A stretch of DNA of 64,000 nt, from positions 28,337,213 to 28,401,212 of the forward strand of contig OX467084.1 in the NCBI GenBank assembly GCA_950106755.1. Reading direction: 5' to 3'. This document shows positions 24,773 through 36,409 of this stretch, one piece after another. The stretch's first letter is position 1. Each line of letters begins with the position of its first letter. The DNA comes from Climacium dendroides. Its lineage: Eukaryota; Streptophyta; Bryopsida; Hypnales; Climaciaceae. Below the pieces are notes generated by a model that was given only the letters and a program-made list of their open reading frames with translations, was not told the origin of the DNA and searched no databases. The translations under genes were made by a program, and so were the position numbers.

Positions 24773-27305
24773 TTACTGCTGGATGACGAGGGCCATACTG
24801 TTCTTCTTCTCTTTTGCAGCCTCAATGGCTTGCTTGATCCTTTCCGCAGGTCCCAGCTTGATGTGCAACCTGTGCTTGCTCCGCAACTGCTCAAGCAATG
24901 CTGTGATATCTCGAGAGTTTATCAATGTGTACTCGTCCATGTCTTCCTGCAGCATCGCATCGATGATGTTCGGAGGAACACTGTAACCCTCAAACAGAGC
25001 CATCAGGGCCGGGGCATTCACGTGCTCCCGTTCCATGTCCTCCAGCGCTCTCTTCCTTTTTCTGCGTCCCTGTATTGGCGATATCTTAGGGACCGTTTCT
25101 GACGTTTGATCACCTCCGCCTCCTGGACCCTCCAAGTAGTAAATCCTGTCTCCTTCCTCCCCTGATGACCGAATACTAAGAGGTGTGATACCGTTCTCCA
25201 AGCCCAACGGCGAGTCCTCCCCTCCTAGCCCACCCCCGCTACGCATATGCCTCGGGTTTGATCCAATCAGTTCATCCATCATGTCGTAGAATATCCACTT
25301 TGATGTTCCGCTGCCTGACACTTTTTTTTTCTCCCTCTCCACTTTGTACCGTTTCTTCAGATTGTCAACCTGAGTTTCCCGTGATTGGTTAGCGATAACG
25401 AGAATTCAGAAATCATGCATTCTTCATACAGACTGTCCACATAGAAAGAGGATCCAATAACTGAAATATGAATAAACACATGAAGAGAATGCAAAAACTA
25501 GACCTACCTTAATGCGGCACTGTTCTTGAGTCTTTGGTATGCCATCCACTAGATTGCCCTGCTCCATGCCGAGAGAAACAGCCAGTACAAGTCAGTATCT
25601 GCAAAAATTTCAGCATCGATCCTAAAGTCCAGACAGAGGTCATTCATCTCAGCCATACTAACAAATTTTGATCTTGATTATGCAAAAATCTACAGATATT
25701 CATGTGATAGTATTAAAATCAAGCATCACATCACAGAACCAAATACATATTCTGTGAAAAAAAAATCTTGGAAATTAACCTTAGGTACTCAATGTGACAG
25801 GAACCCCAAAACTGAGAATCTACCATGCAAAGGAAAGGCGATTCTAAAAAAAGTATGGCGTTTCAACATAAAAGAAAGCATTCTGCCTCGCTATGTTAAA
25901 GAATGATCAGTTCAAGCAAATCATCTAAATTTCAAAGCCTAGAAATAAATGAAATACCTGTTTCTCTTTTATATACTATTATATACTAAGAAAACAATAG
26001 TTAGTGTATTCAGCCCTAGGGATGGCACTGCAAACATTCATATCCCTGCCACAACAGTGCGGCCAAGAAACAATACGCTGTTCCAATTCGATATTCTCAA
26101 GGAACATCTGAAATGGATGCAATTTAAACAGACGTTAACCGATACATATATATGTATAATTAGCTGAACACTCCATGACTGAGTCGAGGAATTCAAGGCT
26201 GCGACTATCGAGTTCGTTCGAACCACTCATTTTTAGGATCATGCCACACCACAAACAAAATCTTCTCTCACTTGTCTCCCACTACTTCGCGATTGTATCG
26301 TAAAAATTCAAAAGTGCAAGAACAAAGACATATCCCAAGACGCCTCTCAAACTCTCCTTACCTCGCTTCAACAGACGCTGCACGCACTAAAATTAAAAGG
26401 CCAGAACTATCAGAAAAGATCAATTGCACCACAAACCTAAACCAAACTCGCACTTTCTTTATGCCACCCTCCGTTTCTCCACATCACCCACTCCCCCTAT
26501 CCGCGTTTCCTCACAATCTCTACACCGAATCTTTTCAATTCATCTCATCTCTTTCTTCCTTTTCTTCACCAACCCTAACTCCATCGCCAAAACCAAAAAG
26601 TCCCGAGCAAAAAGCATAAGGTCGAAACAGGACAATCAGAAACATGACCAAATCAAAACTACCACTGCAATCACAGCACAAATCGACCGCGCGCCTTACC
26701 GTCAAGGAGCCTCGACTGTTCACCCGGGACGCAATGTCGGCCCATATCTTGCTCGTGAAATTCCCGCGATCCAGCGCGCGGTACTTCTCCCCGAACGCCT
26801 GCAGCAGCACCGTGGTGGCGTTCTCGCTCCACTCAATCGCGGGGTCGCGCGACGAACGCCCGCGCAGCTTCCCGACCTGCGGACTGTTGGCCGTGCCCAC
26901 GTCGCCCTCACTCATCTGACGCTCGCGCGGCTCCATCTTCTGCTCCACGCCCAACATGGCAGCGCCCAGTCCACCGAGCTTGCCGTCCATGTCGTCCACT
27001 CCCACCCCTGCATGGCCGCCGTGCTTGCCGTTGCCCATGTCCACCGCATGGTACTGCGCATGGCCATTGCCGAGGGTTTGGTCGTCGTGGTCGCCCAGCG
27101 GCTTCTCCCCATACAAAATGCGCTCCCCACCCTGCTCGTCCAGCATCCTCAGCCCGCCCACGGGCGCCATATCCATGCGCCCGACCACCACATGATGCTC
27201 CTCGCAGTGCCCCAGAGCGTGCTGCTCCAGCCCGTGCTGCCCAGCGACACCATCGCCTACTACCCCCTGCGCATGCTGCTGCTGCGGATGCTGCAGCTGC
27301 ATCAT
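24773..27305 (-). CDS. Trihelix transcription factor with C-terminal SAM-like domain, 3 exons
   Basis: Sequence-specific DNA-binding protein, nuclear. Exons (minus): 27305-26700, 25558-25508, 25369-24773. All junctions are GT-AG in phase 0, giving 417 aa. Residues 1-150 are rich in His, Gly and Gln with no fold evident. The trihelix domain runs from W159 (EWSENATTVLLQAF) through W188 (IWADIASRV), exon 2 (KTQEQCRIK) and exon 3 (VDNLKKRYKVE) to W244 (SKWIFYDMMDEL), so the three helix tryptophans are present. A basic cluster GRRKRKR (320-326) is a likely nuclear signal. Residues about 338-405 (ending KLGPAERIKQAIEAA) look like a SAM interaction domain, whose usual end is LGxRxKIxxAI. The start is the first of two adjacent Met codons. 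The long plus-strand ORF opposite exon 1 is a GC-driven shadow. Confidence 0.88.
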
Positions 27306-27346
27306 CTCGTCGCGCGCGTAGTCCGTCGTAGCCTAATCCCTGATGA

Positions 27347-27370
27347 GGGCGGGCGGGCGGGCGGGCGGGC
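27347..27370 (+). repeat. (GGGC)6 tract upstream of the trihelix start codon
   Basis: Six GGGC units about 42 bp upstream of the ATG, so on the template strand of the gene's leader or promoter. Four or more G-triplets make it a potential G-quadruplex on the plus strand. It is followed by CCTTGCCTTGCCTTGCC (about 27380-27397), another pyrimidine-rich repeat. Confidence 0.85.
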
Positions 27371-27959
27371 TGCCTGGCTGCCTTGCCTTGCCTTGCCTTC
27401 GTTCAGTTCCCTTTCCTTTCCGTTCCTTCCTTCCCTCCCTTGTGACACCACTTCTGTCGTAGTTGGGCACCTTCTGTTCAACAGTGATGAAGCGCCCGCC
27501 CCCGCGCAAACTTGGATGGATGCGGATGCGCCTGCTCCTGCCAACGTCGTCGTTGTCGTCGTCGGGGTCGTCTCGCACCTTCTCACAGAAGAGCAGCCAA
27601 CTAAGTTACGGATAACTGTTTCTCATCGCCCTCTGTCTCTTATTTCTCGCACTCTCGTCCAACCCCTGCCTGAGGTGGCTGGGGTGGGGTGGGTACCCTG
27701 CCCTGGGACTGTATACCCGTAGATACCCGGATCCTACCTGGCTGAGTTGTTCTCCGGTTCTTCAGTTGCTTTTGCTTTTTCAGACGGGCCTTTTGCTTTG
27801 GCTGGGAGAGCGCACATATGCCAGGTGTTAGTTGGTGCTTTTTGGCGTGCGGATCTGTCCTTCTCACTGCAGAATCGCTGCCTTGATTCGCAGTGTGGAT
27901 GAGAAAACGGGGATGTGCTGCGTCATACTTACTTTTTCTACGTCGTTTCTGTTACTTTT

Positions 27960-27987
27960 CCTTTTTTTTTTGGGGGGGGGGGGGGAG
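27960..27987. repeat. Poly-T followed by poly-G homopolymer
   Basis: A T run passes into a run of about 14 G. This is a simple low-complexity tract and a likely place for sequencing-length error. Confidence 0.9.
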
Positions 27988-29000
27988 CGACTTTACCTCC
28001 TCAATGCATAAGGCCTTTAGTGAGCCTCAACTACACGTGTTATGGATTGCAGAAGAAAAGATAACACATCAGTATCACTTACATATTCAAAGATTATAAT
28101 GCTTGATAAACAGGGTGTTAAAACTATGAAAATGATTTGAAGTCTTTCAATCTATGTGAACCTTAAGTTGTCACTTGGGTTTTGAATTTTTTTTCACTTT
28201 TGCTCATTTTCATTAGTATTTTCATTCAAAAAGACTAAAAAAAAATGTTTGCATTATGTTTAGTAGAAGTCCCTTTAAATACAATGTATTATTCTTTAAA
28301 AGTCTAGAAGTGCTTTAAGCACTTGCATTTAACATTTCTAATGTCAAAATAGGTGTTTAGAATGTCATTTAAAGGTTTGAAATAGGTTTGGACTTGATGG
28401 CCAAAGTAATGGAAAACACCAAAATTAGACTTTTACACAATTTATCCTTGAAGTGCATATGACAAGTCATAGGCTAAATGAGTGGTAGTTTAGGTTGCCA
28501 AAAGTCTTGTTAAGCCTTAGAAACTTCTACAAGAAATCCAAATATAGTTCACCATCCAATTCACAAGAATTGAAAAAAAATCAAGTTGTGATTTGTAAGT
28601 AAAAATCCACAATTTCAAAATATGTATGACCAAAGATTGGAGAGACCTATTTTGAATATAAAACCATGCCAAGAGCTCAATAGTGAAGTTGGTATTCCCA
28701 GATTCCCTAATATGGGAATGATTCCTCCTTAAAAGAAATTAAATCAGGAAATATGAATTTAGATACTCCCACTATTAGTACAAAGTAGTTTTGTAAGTTG
28801 CACTTAACATTTTGGAAATTTCTAGAAGTTGACCAAATTTTTTTTAATTTTTTAAAATGCAAAAGATGACCTTTAGAAAGTCAACCATATATATCAGCAT
28901 TGATAAATTCACAAAAATTATCTAAGTAGAAGTAAAATCCCACTAAAAAATTATTGTAGTGTGTTTTAGCCTAAATAAGAATCCACCCAAATTTCAGACT
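27988..29000. other. Intergenic, no gene seen
   Basis: AT-rich spacer starting where the GC-rich island of the trihelix promoter ends. No ORF, RNA or structured repeat supported. Confidence 0.6.
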
Positions 29001-29199
29001 ATGGTGATAGAAGAGAAGACAAGCTTTTTATACAAACGGGGTGGTAGAAGGTAGAACAAACCTTATGGGATATGTGAATTAAGCTTATGAATGATTTACA
29101 TATCTCATATGGTTTGTTTAACCTTTTATCATCCCATTTGTATAAAGAATTTGTCTTCTTTCTTATGTCATTGAAGTCACCTCTCTTTTATCACCAATG
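29001..29199. mobile_element. Palindromic MITE
   Basis: The left part (TATGGTGATAGAAGAGAAGACAAG... then TATACAAACGGGGTGGTAGAAGG and GGGATATGTGAATTAAGC) is repeated as a diverged reverse complement on the right, ending in TATCACCA. The right arm has a roughly 20 bp insertion relative to the left. A related arm is at about 17303-17375, so the element is dispersed. It is non-coding. Confidence 0.65.
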
Positions 29200-29905
29200 A
29201 GTGAGGGCATGTCTTTTTGACAAAAAAATGTCAACTTTATTGTTGATCTGAATGTTGTACTATCTGAATCAACAAAAATTCAATGATCATTTTATTAGCT
29301 TGTACCAAATCAACAAAAAATTGTTAAAACAATCAATATAATATCCTAGTCAACAAACAATTGTTAAATTTTTGTTGACTTAAACACCATTTTTTAATAT
29401 TGTTATTATTTTATTTTATTTTAAAGTTGATTGCTAACCATTTAAGTGTTTTCAACATACTTTGAGTTTTTGTCTACTAACATTCATTCTAGCCAAGCTT
29501 CTTGAGTAGAATATCATTACTGTTGTTATAAAACATCCCTTTAAAGCCTTAACATGAAAATATATGGTCCTAAAGTATTGTTTTGTTTCATTTGGAGAGA
29601 TTTTGGGTTGGAACCAATACTCTTAAAGTCCACATACTAACTAGTTCTATTGAATTTATGTTTATGAATTTGATGCTAATCCACCATATGACAAACCAAT
29701 AGGGGTAGTTGTATAAGCAATGGTAGATATCTTGATTGGTAGTCAAGTCAATCTCACATACCATCTTTTCTTCTTAAAAAACAACAAATCAAGAGGATAC
29801 CCCCTGTTAGATTTTAAACTTTGATTTAAAAAAAATTTAAACTTGATTTCAAATTCCAAGTTATGGCCAATTTACGAACAAAGTCAATTAAAAGAATCTA
29901 GGTTT

Positions 29906-30027
29906 GAGCTCCTTCACAAACTAGAGTCATTTTAAGTTTAAGCCATGAGCCAACTCATAAATCAGAGTCATTCAAATCTAAGCTATGAGCCAACTCACAA
30001 ACCAGGGTCATTCAAATCTAGGCCATC
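29906..30027. repeat. 40 bp tandem repeat, three copies
   Basis: Units begin at about 29906, 29947 and 29987, each of the form GAGCCAACTCACAAAYCAGRG then TCATTCAAATCTARGCYAT. The first unit is the most diverged. Confidence 0.85.
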
Positions 30028-30134
30028 CACAACTTCACAAATTGAACCACATCTTGAGCTCTCATTCTCTCACATCCATGCCAATTTCAAAACTAAATTG
30101 CAAAAGTGAGAACTAATTTGAGAATTTAGAGGCT

Positions 30135-30383
30135 TTAACCCCTAAGAGCCCCAAAGCCTCAAATATGGCCTCTCAAAATTCAAAGATCTCCTTGTTTGAC
30201 CATTATAATCTTTTTAACGATACGGTAAAAGGACATGTGCTTTTCCCTATAGCTCCGGCCCTATCTCTACTATCAATCAGTACAGTCAATTTATATGGAT
30301 CTCATTTTACATGATAGTTTTATTGGAATGAATTGAGAAGGGTCTGAATTTTGGCAAATACAGTTTGGGCGCTCAGGGGTTAA
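30135..30383. mobile_element. Small MITE with TTAACCCCTRAG ends
   Basis: A 249 bp segment with inverted ends TTAACCCCTAAGAGCCCCAA and the complement of TTAACCCCTGAGCGCCCAAA. A degenerate right half occurs at about 1310-1500. The ends resemble a shortened version of the CCTAAAGGA-family ends, so the two may be related. It is non-coding. Confidence 0.6.
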
Positions 30384-30662
30384 TAGTTTGAAGTGACAAG
30401 GGAAATCTCAAAGGAATGTGAGCCATCTTTTAGGGAATGTTTGAATTCATTAAATAAGGTTTGACTTAGTTTAAGACAAGGGGAAAACTACAAGAAGGGA
30501 AATAGTAGACTTTAGGATATTCTAGAATTTAGTTCCTAGAAGTCAAATAAGCTTGTCTTGGTGTTTTGTTTGATGCTTAGACAATTTAGCAAAGTAATTA
30601 GACATTAGATTTGATAGGATTTTTATTCCAAAAAAGTATTTTAAAAGAAAAAAGAAAACATT

Positions 30663-30711
30663 AAAAAAAAGGAAAAGGAAAAAGAAAAGAAGGAAAAAAA
30701 AGAAAAAGAGA
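30663..30711 (+). repeat. Polypurine A/G tract
   Basis: About 50 bases of uninterrupted A and G. This is a low-complexity tract with no other signal attached. Confidence 0.85.
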
Positions 30712-33700
30712 TTTATACTTTGCCAAGACTATTGCATAAGTCTAAAAAATATGACCTTCAAATACAAGGAGTACAAAATGGAGTTGGAAGGTGAGCATGA
30801 CGACATCATGATTGTAGTGAATGAAAAAGGAGAGATTTAATGCATTGAGATTGAGATATGTTTTTGAATTCCTTTCTCCTGTATATTTTATTTTCACTAA
30901 AACTTTGAATTAAAAATTAAACAATAGCATTAGAAGTAGAATCTAGATTCATACCATCCAGACAATTAAAAAAACACAAAAGTGAAAATGAAGTAGTGAG
31001 AAATTTCATTAATTTTTCAAAAAGGTCTTACATGTCAAAAATAGATTTAAATTTCAAAAGTTACATTTGAATGAAACTTAAAGGTAAAAGTGGAGGAAAA
31101 GTTAGAAAGTCATCCAAAGGAATTTTGAAAAAAATCTTAAAATCTAAAATCTTAATAGATGTAAAAGATAAAAGATAAAAATAATTTAGAAAGTCAAAGG
31201 TAAAAGAAATTGATGGATGAAGTTTGAAACACCAATTGGTAGTCAAACTTCATTTATAGATAACTTTTACTAAGAAGATCAAGAGTAGAAGTATTTTAAA
31301 AAGGTAATATAAGTAAATTTAAGATAAAAGTTAATTGAATCTAAAAATAAGAAGTAGAATTAGAAGTCAAAGTAGAAATTGACAATTAAAGAAATTGAAG
31401 TAAAAACTTGAAGTAGAATAAAAGAACAAAGTTAAAGTGGAATATTTTAGAAAACATTTTAGGGTTTCTAAAACCACTTTGAACAATACTTTAGTACTGA
31501 AGAAGATAGAGTAGGATGAAATTTTGACTTGATTTAAAAGAATTTTGGATGAAAGTCCACAAACTTCAATCAATTTAGGTGAACCTCACAACTTAAGTAG
31601 AAGAATCAAAACCAAAAATAATCCAAAAATTCAAAGTGAATTTCCATAATTAAAATAGTAGGAATTGACGGATGAAGTTTTAGAGGTTAGTTTTAGGGCT
31701 AAATTTCATTTGCAGATATCTTTTAGAATTAAGTCAAAATTAAAGATCTTTATTATTTTGAAAAGGGAAAAATAAACTCTACAACTTATTATCTTGACCT
31801 TTTGTACTTGACTGATCCCTCATAGCATTTTATTTTTTTAGTTGTAGCAAAAATCAACCATATTACAAATTTCAATTTGATTAGGTTTAGCATTGCACTT
31901 AAAGAATACAAGATTAAAAACAAAAAAAATTGTCCATTGCTTAGAATGCACAGTTGGACGTCACATTGTTGAAATGAAAAGGGTCTATTTTGGGAATATA
32001 CGAGGTATCTGGCTGCAACTGAAAATGACAAGGTTGAAAGATGAGAAAAGAAAATAAGTTTTCTTAAGACTAATTTTGTTTTCAAAACACAGATTGGTCT
32101 TGACTAACAACCTTGTTTGCACTTAAGACCCAAGGCATCTAGTAGTATCCAACGCTGATTAGGCTTACAAGCTTTGTTGGTATCTACCACCAATCCAAAG
32201 CCTCAAATACAAATACTTCCAAGTAGTTTTGATGACTATTTGGGTACCTGCAAGTATCTATAGAGTGAAGGCAATTTGCACTTGCATCACCACTAAACTT
32301 TATAGTTTGTTGATCAACACTCCAACCTCACCACAAGGAGAAACTAACACCACTCACTTGGTGCACACTCAATGGTCTCGCCAGCCATTAATCCGATCTC
32401 ACCACCATAATATAGCTAAAAATTGAAAGCGTTTAATCACAAACACAAAATGGGACAAAGTTCGCTATGGAGAAGGTACCAAGATAAAAATTAAGAAATC
32501 CATACCGAATCCTCTTCTCCAAATAACACTTAAGCAAGAAATAGAAAGAAAATAAGGTGCACCAAATACATTCACCTATAAACCTCACAAACTCTCCAAA
32601 TAGAAAGGCACTAGACCTTCCTTCACTCAAACTCTCATAACTTTTTTTGAAATGTTCAAAATGCTTTGAAAACTGAGTCTTTAAAAAGCTATAAAAGTCT
32701 AATATAATAATTTCAAATCTAAAAAAAAAAGGTGAAAATTGCAAGTCACAGTGGTCGCACGAATCTCTGCTCCTCTTCATTTGGATGGCAACAGACCTTC
32801 TTCCACTCACTCGCTTATAACTTTTCATTCACAGCTCCAAATTAAACAAGAATGATTTTCTTAGAAACACAAGAGTTTTAGAAGCAAACTTTCAAACTTT
32901 CATTGCAAAATTCAAGATACATCAGAAGTTATGACTCCTCGAAATCACGAAATTTTTTTTTCCCCACATACAAATCCAACTAGGCAAAGGAAAAATGAGA
33001 CCTACCTATCAAATAAACCTTAAGATAGTGGGAGGAATCTATGTACAATCACCATGAGTCTTCAAACCCTCATTGATTATAGAAAAGTCCTTTTAAAAGT
33101 TCTAATTCACAAACTACCATCAAAATTAAATTTTAGTAAGTAAATCTTATTTAAACCTCTATCCTTCAATTTTAAACATATGGATGAACTACAAAATATA
33201 AAATGATCACTACACTAGAATAAAAGCCAAATAGAGGTAAAAATTGAAGTTGAATAAGAATACTACTCCATTTGTAAGAATTTCAGGATGTATCGGATAG
33301 TAGCAGCCACATAATCTGCACGTTTGGACTTTGTTAAAGAATTCATTCATTCTTTCAACCAATGTTGGTGTCCTAGACTTTCTCTAATCGGTCTAACCAT
33401 GCAATAGTATTGCTCTTCATATAGGACTTCAAAACTACCTTCAAAAGTCACATCTTGAGTACTTGATTCAATACAATCGACTTGAAGCAGAATCACCAAA
33501 GTATGGACATCTCTTTAAAGATTGTTATACCAATGCTGCTTTACACAAGGTTGTTTTGGTAGCCGAGAAGTTCCACCTTTCTCTCGTGGATGAACTTGCC
33601 ATAGTATCGTCAACATTGGTTGGGCTGACTAATTCGACAATTGAGACAAAGAAAGCTCTAGCTCCGTTTTGATTGAGACTCGGGATCTTGCAACTCCATA

Positions 33701-34489
33701 AAACCCTTCAATTTGACATTTAAGAATCAAACTTCAGAACAAATCACAAATTCTATAGATTTAAGAAGACTAATTCAAATTGATGAAATTAATTCAAGGT
33801 TAAACTCTTTACATCATTCTTTGTCAGTTACAAGTGTCACCTTAAAGCAACTGAAAGGGTCATCAACAAGTTTTTTCTCCCCAAATCATAAAATTTTATT
33901 ATAATAATATATCGATGCAAATTTATATTATGTACAAATTCACAACATGACAACATTTAGATACTTAGTAGATAAACACTCAAGAACTTGGTTATATAGG
34001 CAGATGGGAATAAAGCACTCACAATCTACTTCTTATGTGCCAAATCTAAATTTGAAGTTTTAGTTAGAAAAAAACATGCATAATATAGCTAGTGTCAACC
34101 CCTTCATGACTAAATATTCAAATTTTAAATAAGAAATGAATGCAGACATGTTTCAAATATGCAAAAAAATTGTTATTTTTTGTCCATCTAAATGTTTATA
34201 GAGTCTTGTCATAGTTTTCTCACATTTGTGTTGAATAATTTTTCAAAATTTTATTTTATAATATTATTTAATTAAAAAATTAGAAGTATATTTGATCTGA
34301 ACAAATGACTTTTCAATTCAAAAAATGAATTTATGAAGGCAACCCAAATTAAAAAATAATACATAAATAAATTTTTAAAATTCAATTATAGATTTCAAAT
34401 TTTATTGAAAAATATTGGTTAGAGTAGAAGTTAATTTAATTGTATGAATATAATCTATGGATAGAATTTTCAACTTTTATTTGAAAGTC
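30712..34489. other. Intergenic, no gene seen
   Basis: A-rich DNA. Two diverged direct repeats are visible: ATTGAYGGATGAAGTTT with a following CTTCATTT..AGATA.CTTTTA block at about 31210 and 31665 (period near 457 bp), and AGACCTTCYTYCACTCA with a following TATAAC at about 32612 and 32770. Short ORFs are low-complexity. The 69-codon plus-strand ORF at 33463-33672 has ordinary composition but no recognised motif. Confidence 0.5.
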
Positions 34490-35175
34490 ATCATTAAATT
34501 TGTAAGGGCCTTGTGAGAGGATGCTTCTGTTGGGGGAACTTCAGTGTTATGGAATGTTGAAATCAAAGAATGAACATTGAAAAAACTTTGAATATTGGGC
34601 ATTGGAAAAAATGAGTCCTTAAAGAGGTTGTGAATTTCCAAACAACAAGGAATGTTGGCAAAAAAAACACCAAGAAAACATTGGTCTAGGAACAAAACAC
34701 TACAAAGGCTATGGCAATGACAACTGTAAGAGCTGGAGCAATAGCAATGTGTTTTGACGAAAGTTGTGATTGCAAGTTTATACAGAAGTTAGAGGTGAAG
34801 ATGAAGTTGCATTGCAACAATTATAAAGAGAAAATGTCAAAAGTGATATGAGGAATGCAAAGTGAGTTACATTTGTAGGGGTTAGTTTTTACATTTTATT
34901 TGTATGCCTTACATTGTGATGTTTAGGGAGAATTAGGGTTTGATGTTTCTGGCAATAACTATGAAAAAACCATGTTTGCCAATGCAATTACTATAGAGAC
35001 AAGGCTTTCATATGTGCACCTAAGATTGTCAACCTTTAGAATTCCTTTGTGAATTAGGATTTTGCAATTAGACCTTGAATTGCTATGTTTTTTGCTTTTA
35101 TTTCTTATGATTCCATTCCTTTCTGAATCATTGTTTATAAATTGCATTGTTGATCGAATACAAAATCCTAAGGAA
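34490..35175 (+). pseudogene. HMA-domain exon fragment, copy 1
   Basis: About 34770-34850 reads in part KMKLHCNNYKEKMSKVI, which resembles the start of the heavy-metal-associated domain of plant HIPP-type proteins (VxMKVxMCCxGCExKV), with the second metal-binding Cys changed to Tyr. The same sequence with its flanks occurs inverted at 49300-49890 and, shorter and with both cysteines, at 49900-50220. The downstream part (34960-35165) matches 49310-49490 almost throughout. These are dispersed gene fragments carried on a repeat, not a working gene. Confidence 0.6.
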
Positions 35176-35468
35176 ATTATGAATTTTCCTCCATTATTAC
35201 AATGTTTTGACGTCTAAGCGCAATCTTCAACCATTAATGTGGTGTTAGGACTATGAATTGTAATCTTTGGGTTTATTGATGCAAAGGGTTTGTTGTTTTA
35301 TTCTTAGGGTTTGAATGAATTGAATGATTGTAGCTTTGAAATTGTATCAAGTCTTCTATTTGGACTCCAGATTAATATACTTTTGATGCTTATAGCAAGT
35401 AAAACAATTTTTGTTGTTATGTAGAGGATTATTGAATATTCTTCAACTACAAGTGAACATTTTTGTAG

Positions 35469-35492
35469 GCAACACCAAAACTTAGTGAAGAT
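35469..35492 (+). pseudogene. PTI1-like kinase exon, 5' fragment
   Basis: An intron acceptor (TTTTTGTAG) is followed by codons for ATPKLSED. With the fragment at 45387 the reading continues KVKQCIDPKL, the conserved C-lobe segment of plant PTI1-like Ser/Thr kinases, at a position where I recall these genes having an intron. The exon was cut here by the LINE; the last 16 bases (35477-35492) are the target-site duplication. No upstream kinase exons were found. Confidence 0.8.
35477..35492 (+). repeat. LINE target-site duplication, left copy
   Basis: AAAACTTAGTGAAGAT, identical to 45371-45386. It marks the left insertion point of the LINE. Confidence 0.92.
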
Positions 35493-36409
35493 GCAAGTCG
35501 ACCCTCAGCTTTCCCAAATTCCATCCACAGAATAGGAGAGAGGGGTCGACGCTGATCGCAAGCGGAGTGATGGCGCTCAGGTACTGTAGATCTTCTTGGT
35601 TTTCAAGAACGTTGACATCTTTCGGTTGAGTGGAGTACGCAGATTTGTTTCGTGTATCTCAAGGGGGTGCGATTGGTGGCTTCAGATGCAGATCCAGTTT
35701 TAAGTCACTTGTTTCGCTCTTGCGTGCCATTAACACTTCTCTGATCCTCCTTTGCTCATATCTGCGGATTTTATCTCTTGTGTCTATGAATCGTTCGCCC
35801 TTTGGACCAATGCTTGTTCAGAGCTTGCTCAAACTACCTTAATGTTATTTTAGTCCTTGCTTTTGTAGTTGCCCCAGTACACCGAAACTTTTCTCTCTCT
35901 AGTTTGTGACATCGATCCAGGATCAATACTAGTGGTGAAGGTCTAGTGTCTTGGGTCTGGGCTTGATCTAGGGATTATCTTCACTATGAGTGCTCTAGTA
36001 ATGTAATGCCCTCATCGCACAAGCTAGGTGCAGATTCAGGGCACCCAGATCCGCTTTTCACAGGGTTTACCTAGGGTTCCGCATCTGTCCAGATCTACTC
36101 ATACAATGGTTCCTCATTCACTGTGATGTATGTTAGGTCCTTTGTAAAAGAATGGTGTAGCTCTCCTGTCTAACTCGTGTTTAGTTAGCATCAAGCTTAG
36201 GATTCCAGGTTCATTCTTTTGTCCCAGGCTAGCAACGGAAATATCGTTGGTACTTAGTCAACAAGTACATATCGCTGATTCACCTCCCTGCTCCAACTAC
36301 CCCAATTGGAGTTGGTTATAGACGTTCCAGTTACCGGCCGCTGTTAGATTAGTCTCTCTAACAGTTCTTTTCTCTAGTTTAAAGTTTCGTGTTTTGCCAA
36401 AGTACCAAC

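Noticed and set aside
24354..24986. 210-codon plus-strand ORF
   Set aside because: It overlaps the last exon and 3' region of the trihelix gene on the other strand, and its Ser/His/Leu-rich composition has no motif.
26424..27722. 432-codon plus-strand ORF opposite trihelix exon 1
   Set aside because: It is open only because the region is GC-rich. The minus strand carries a clear trihelix domain with proper splice sites, and the plus-strand translation has no recognisable motif.
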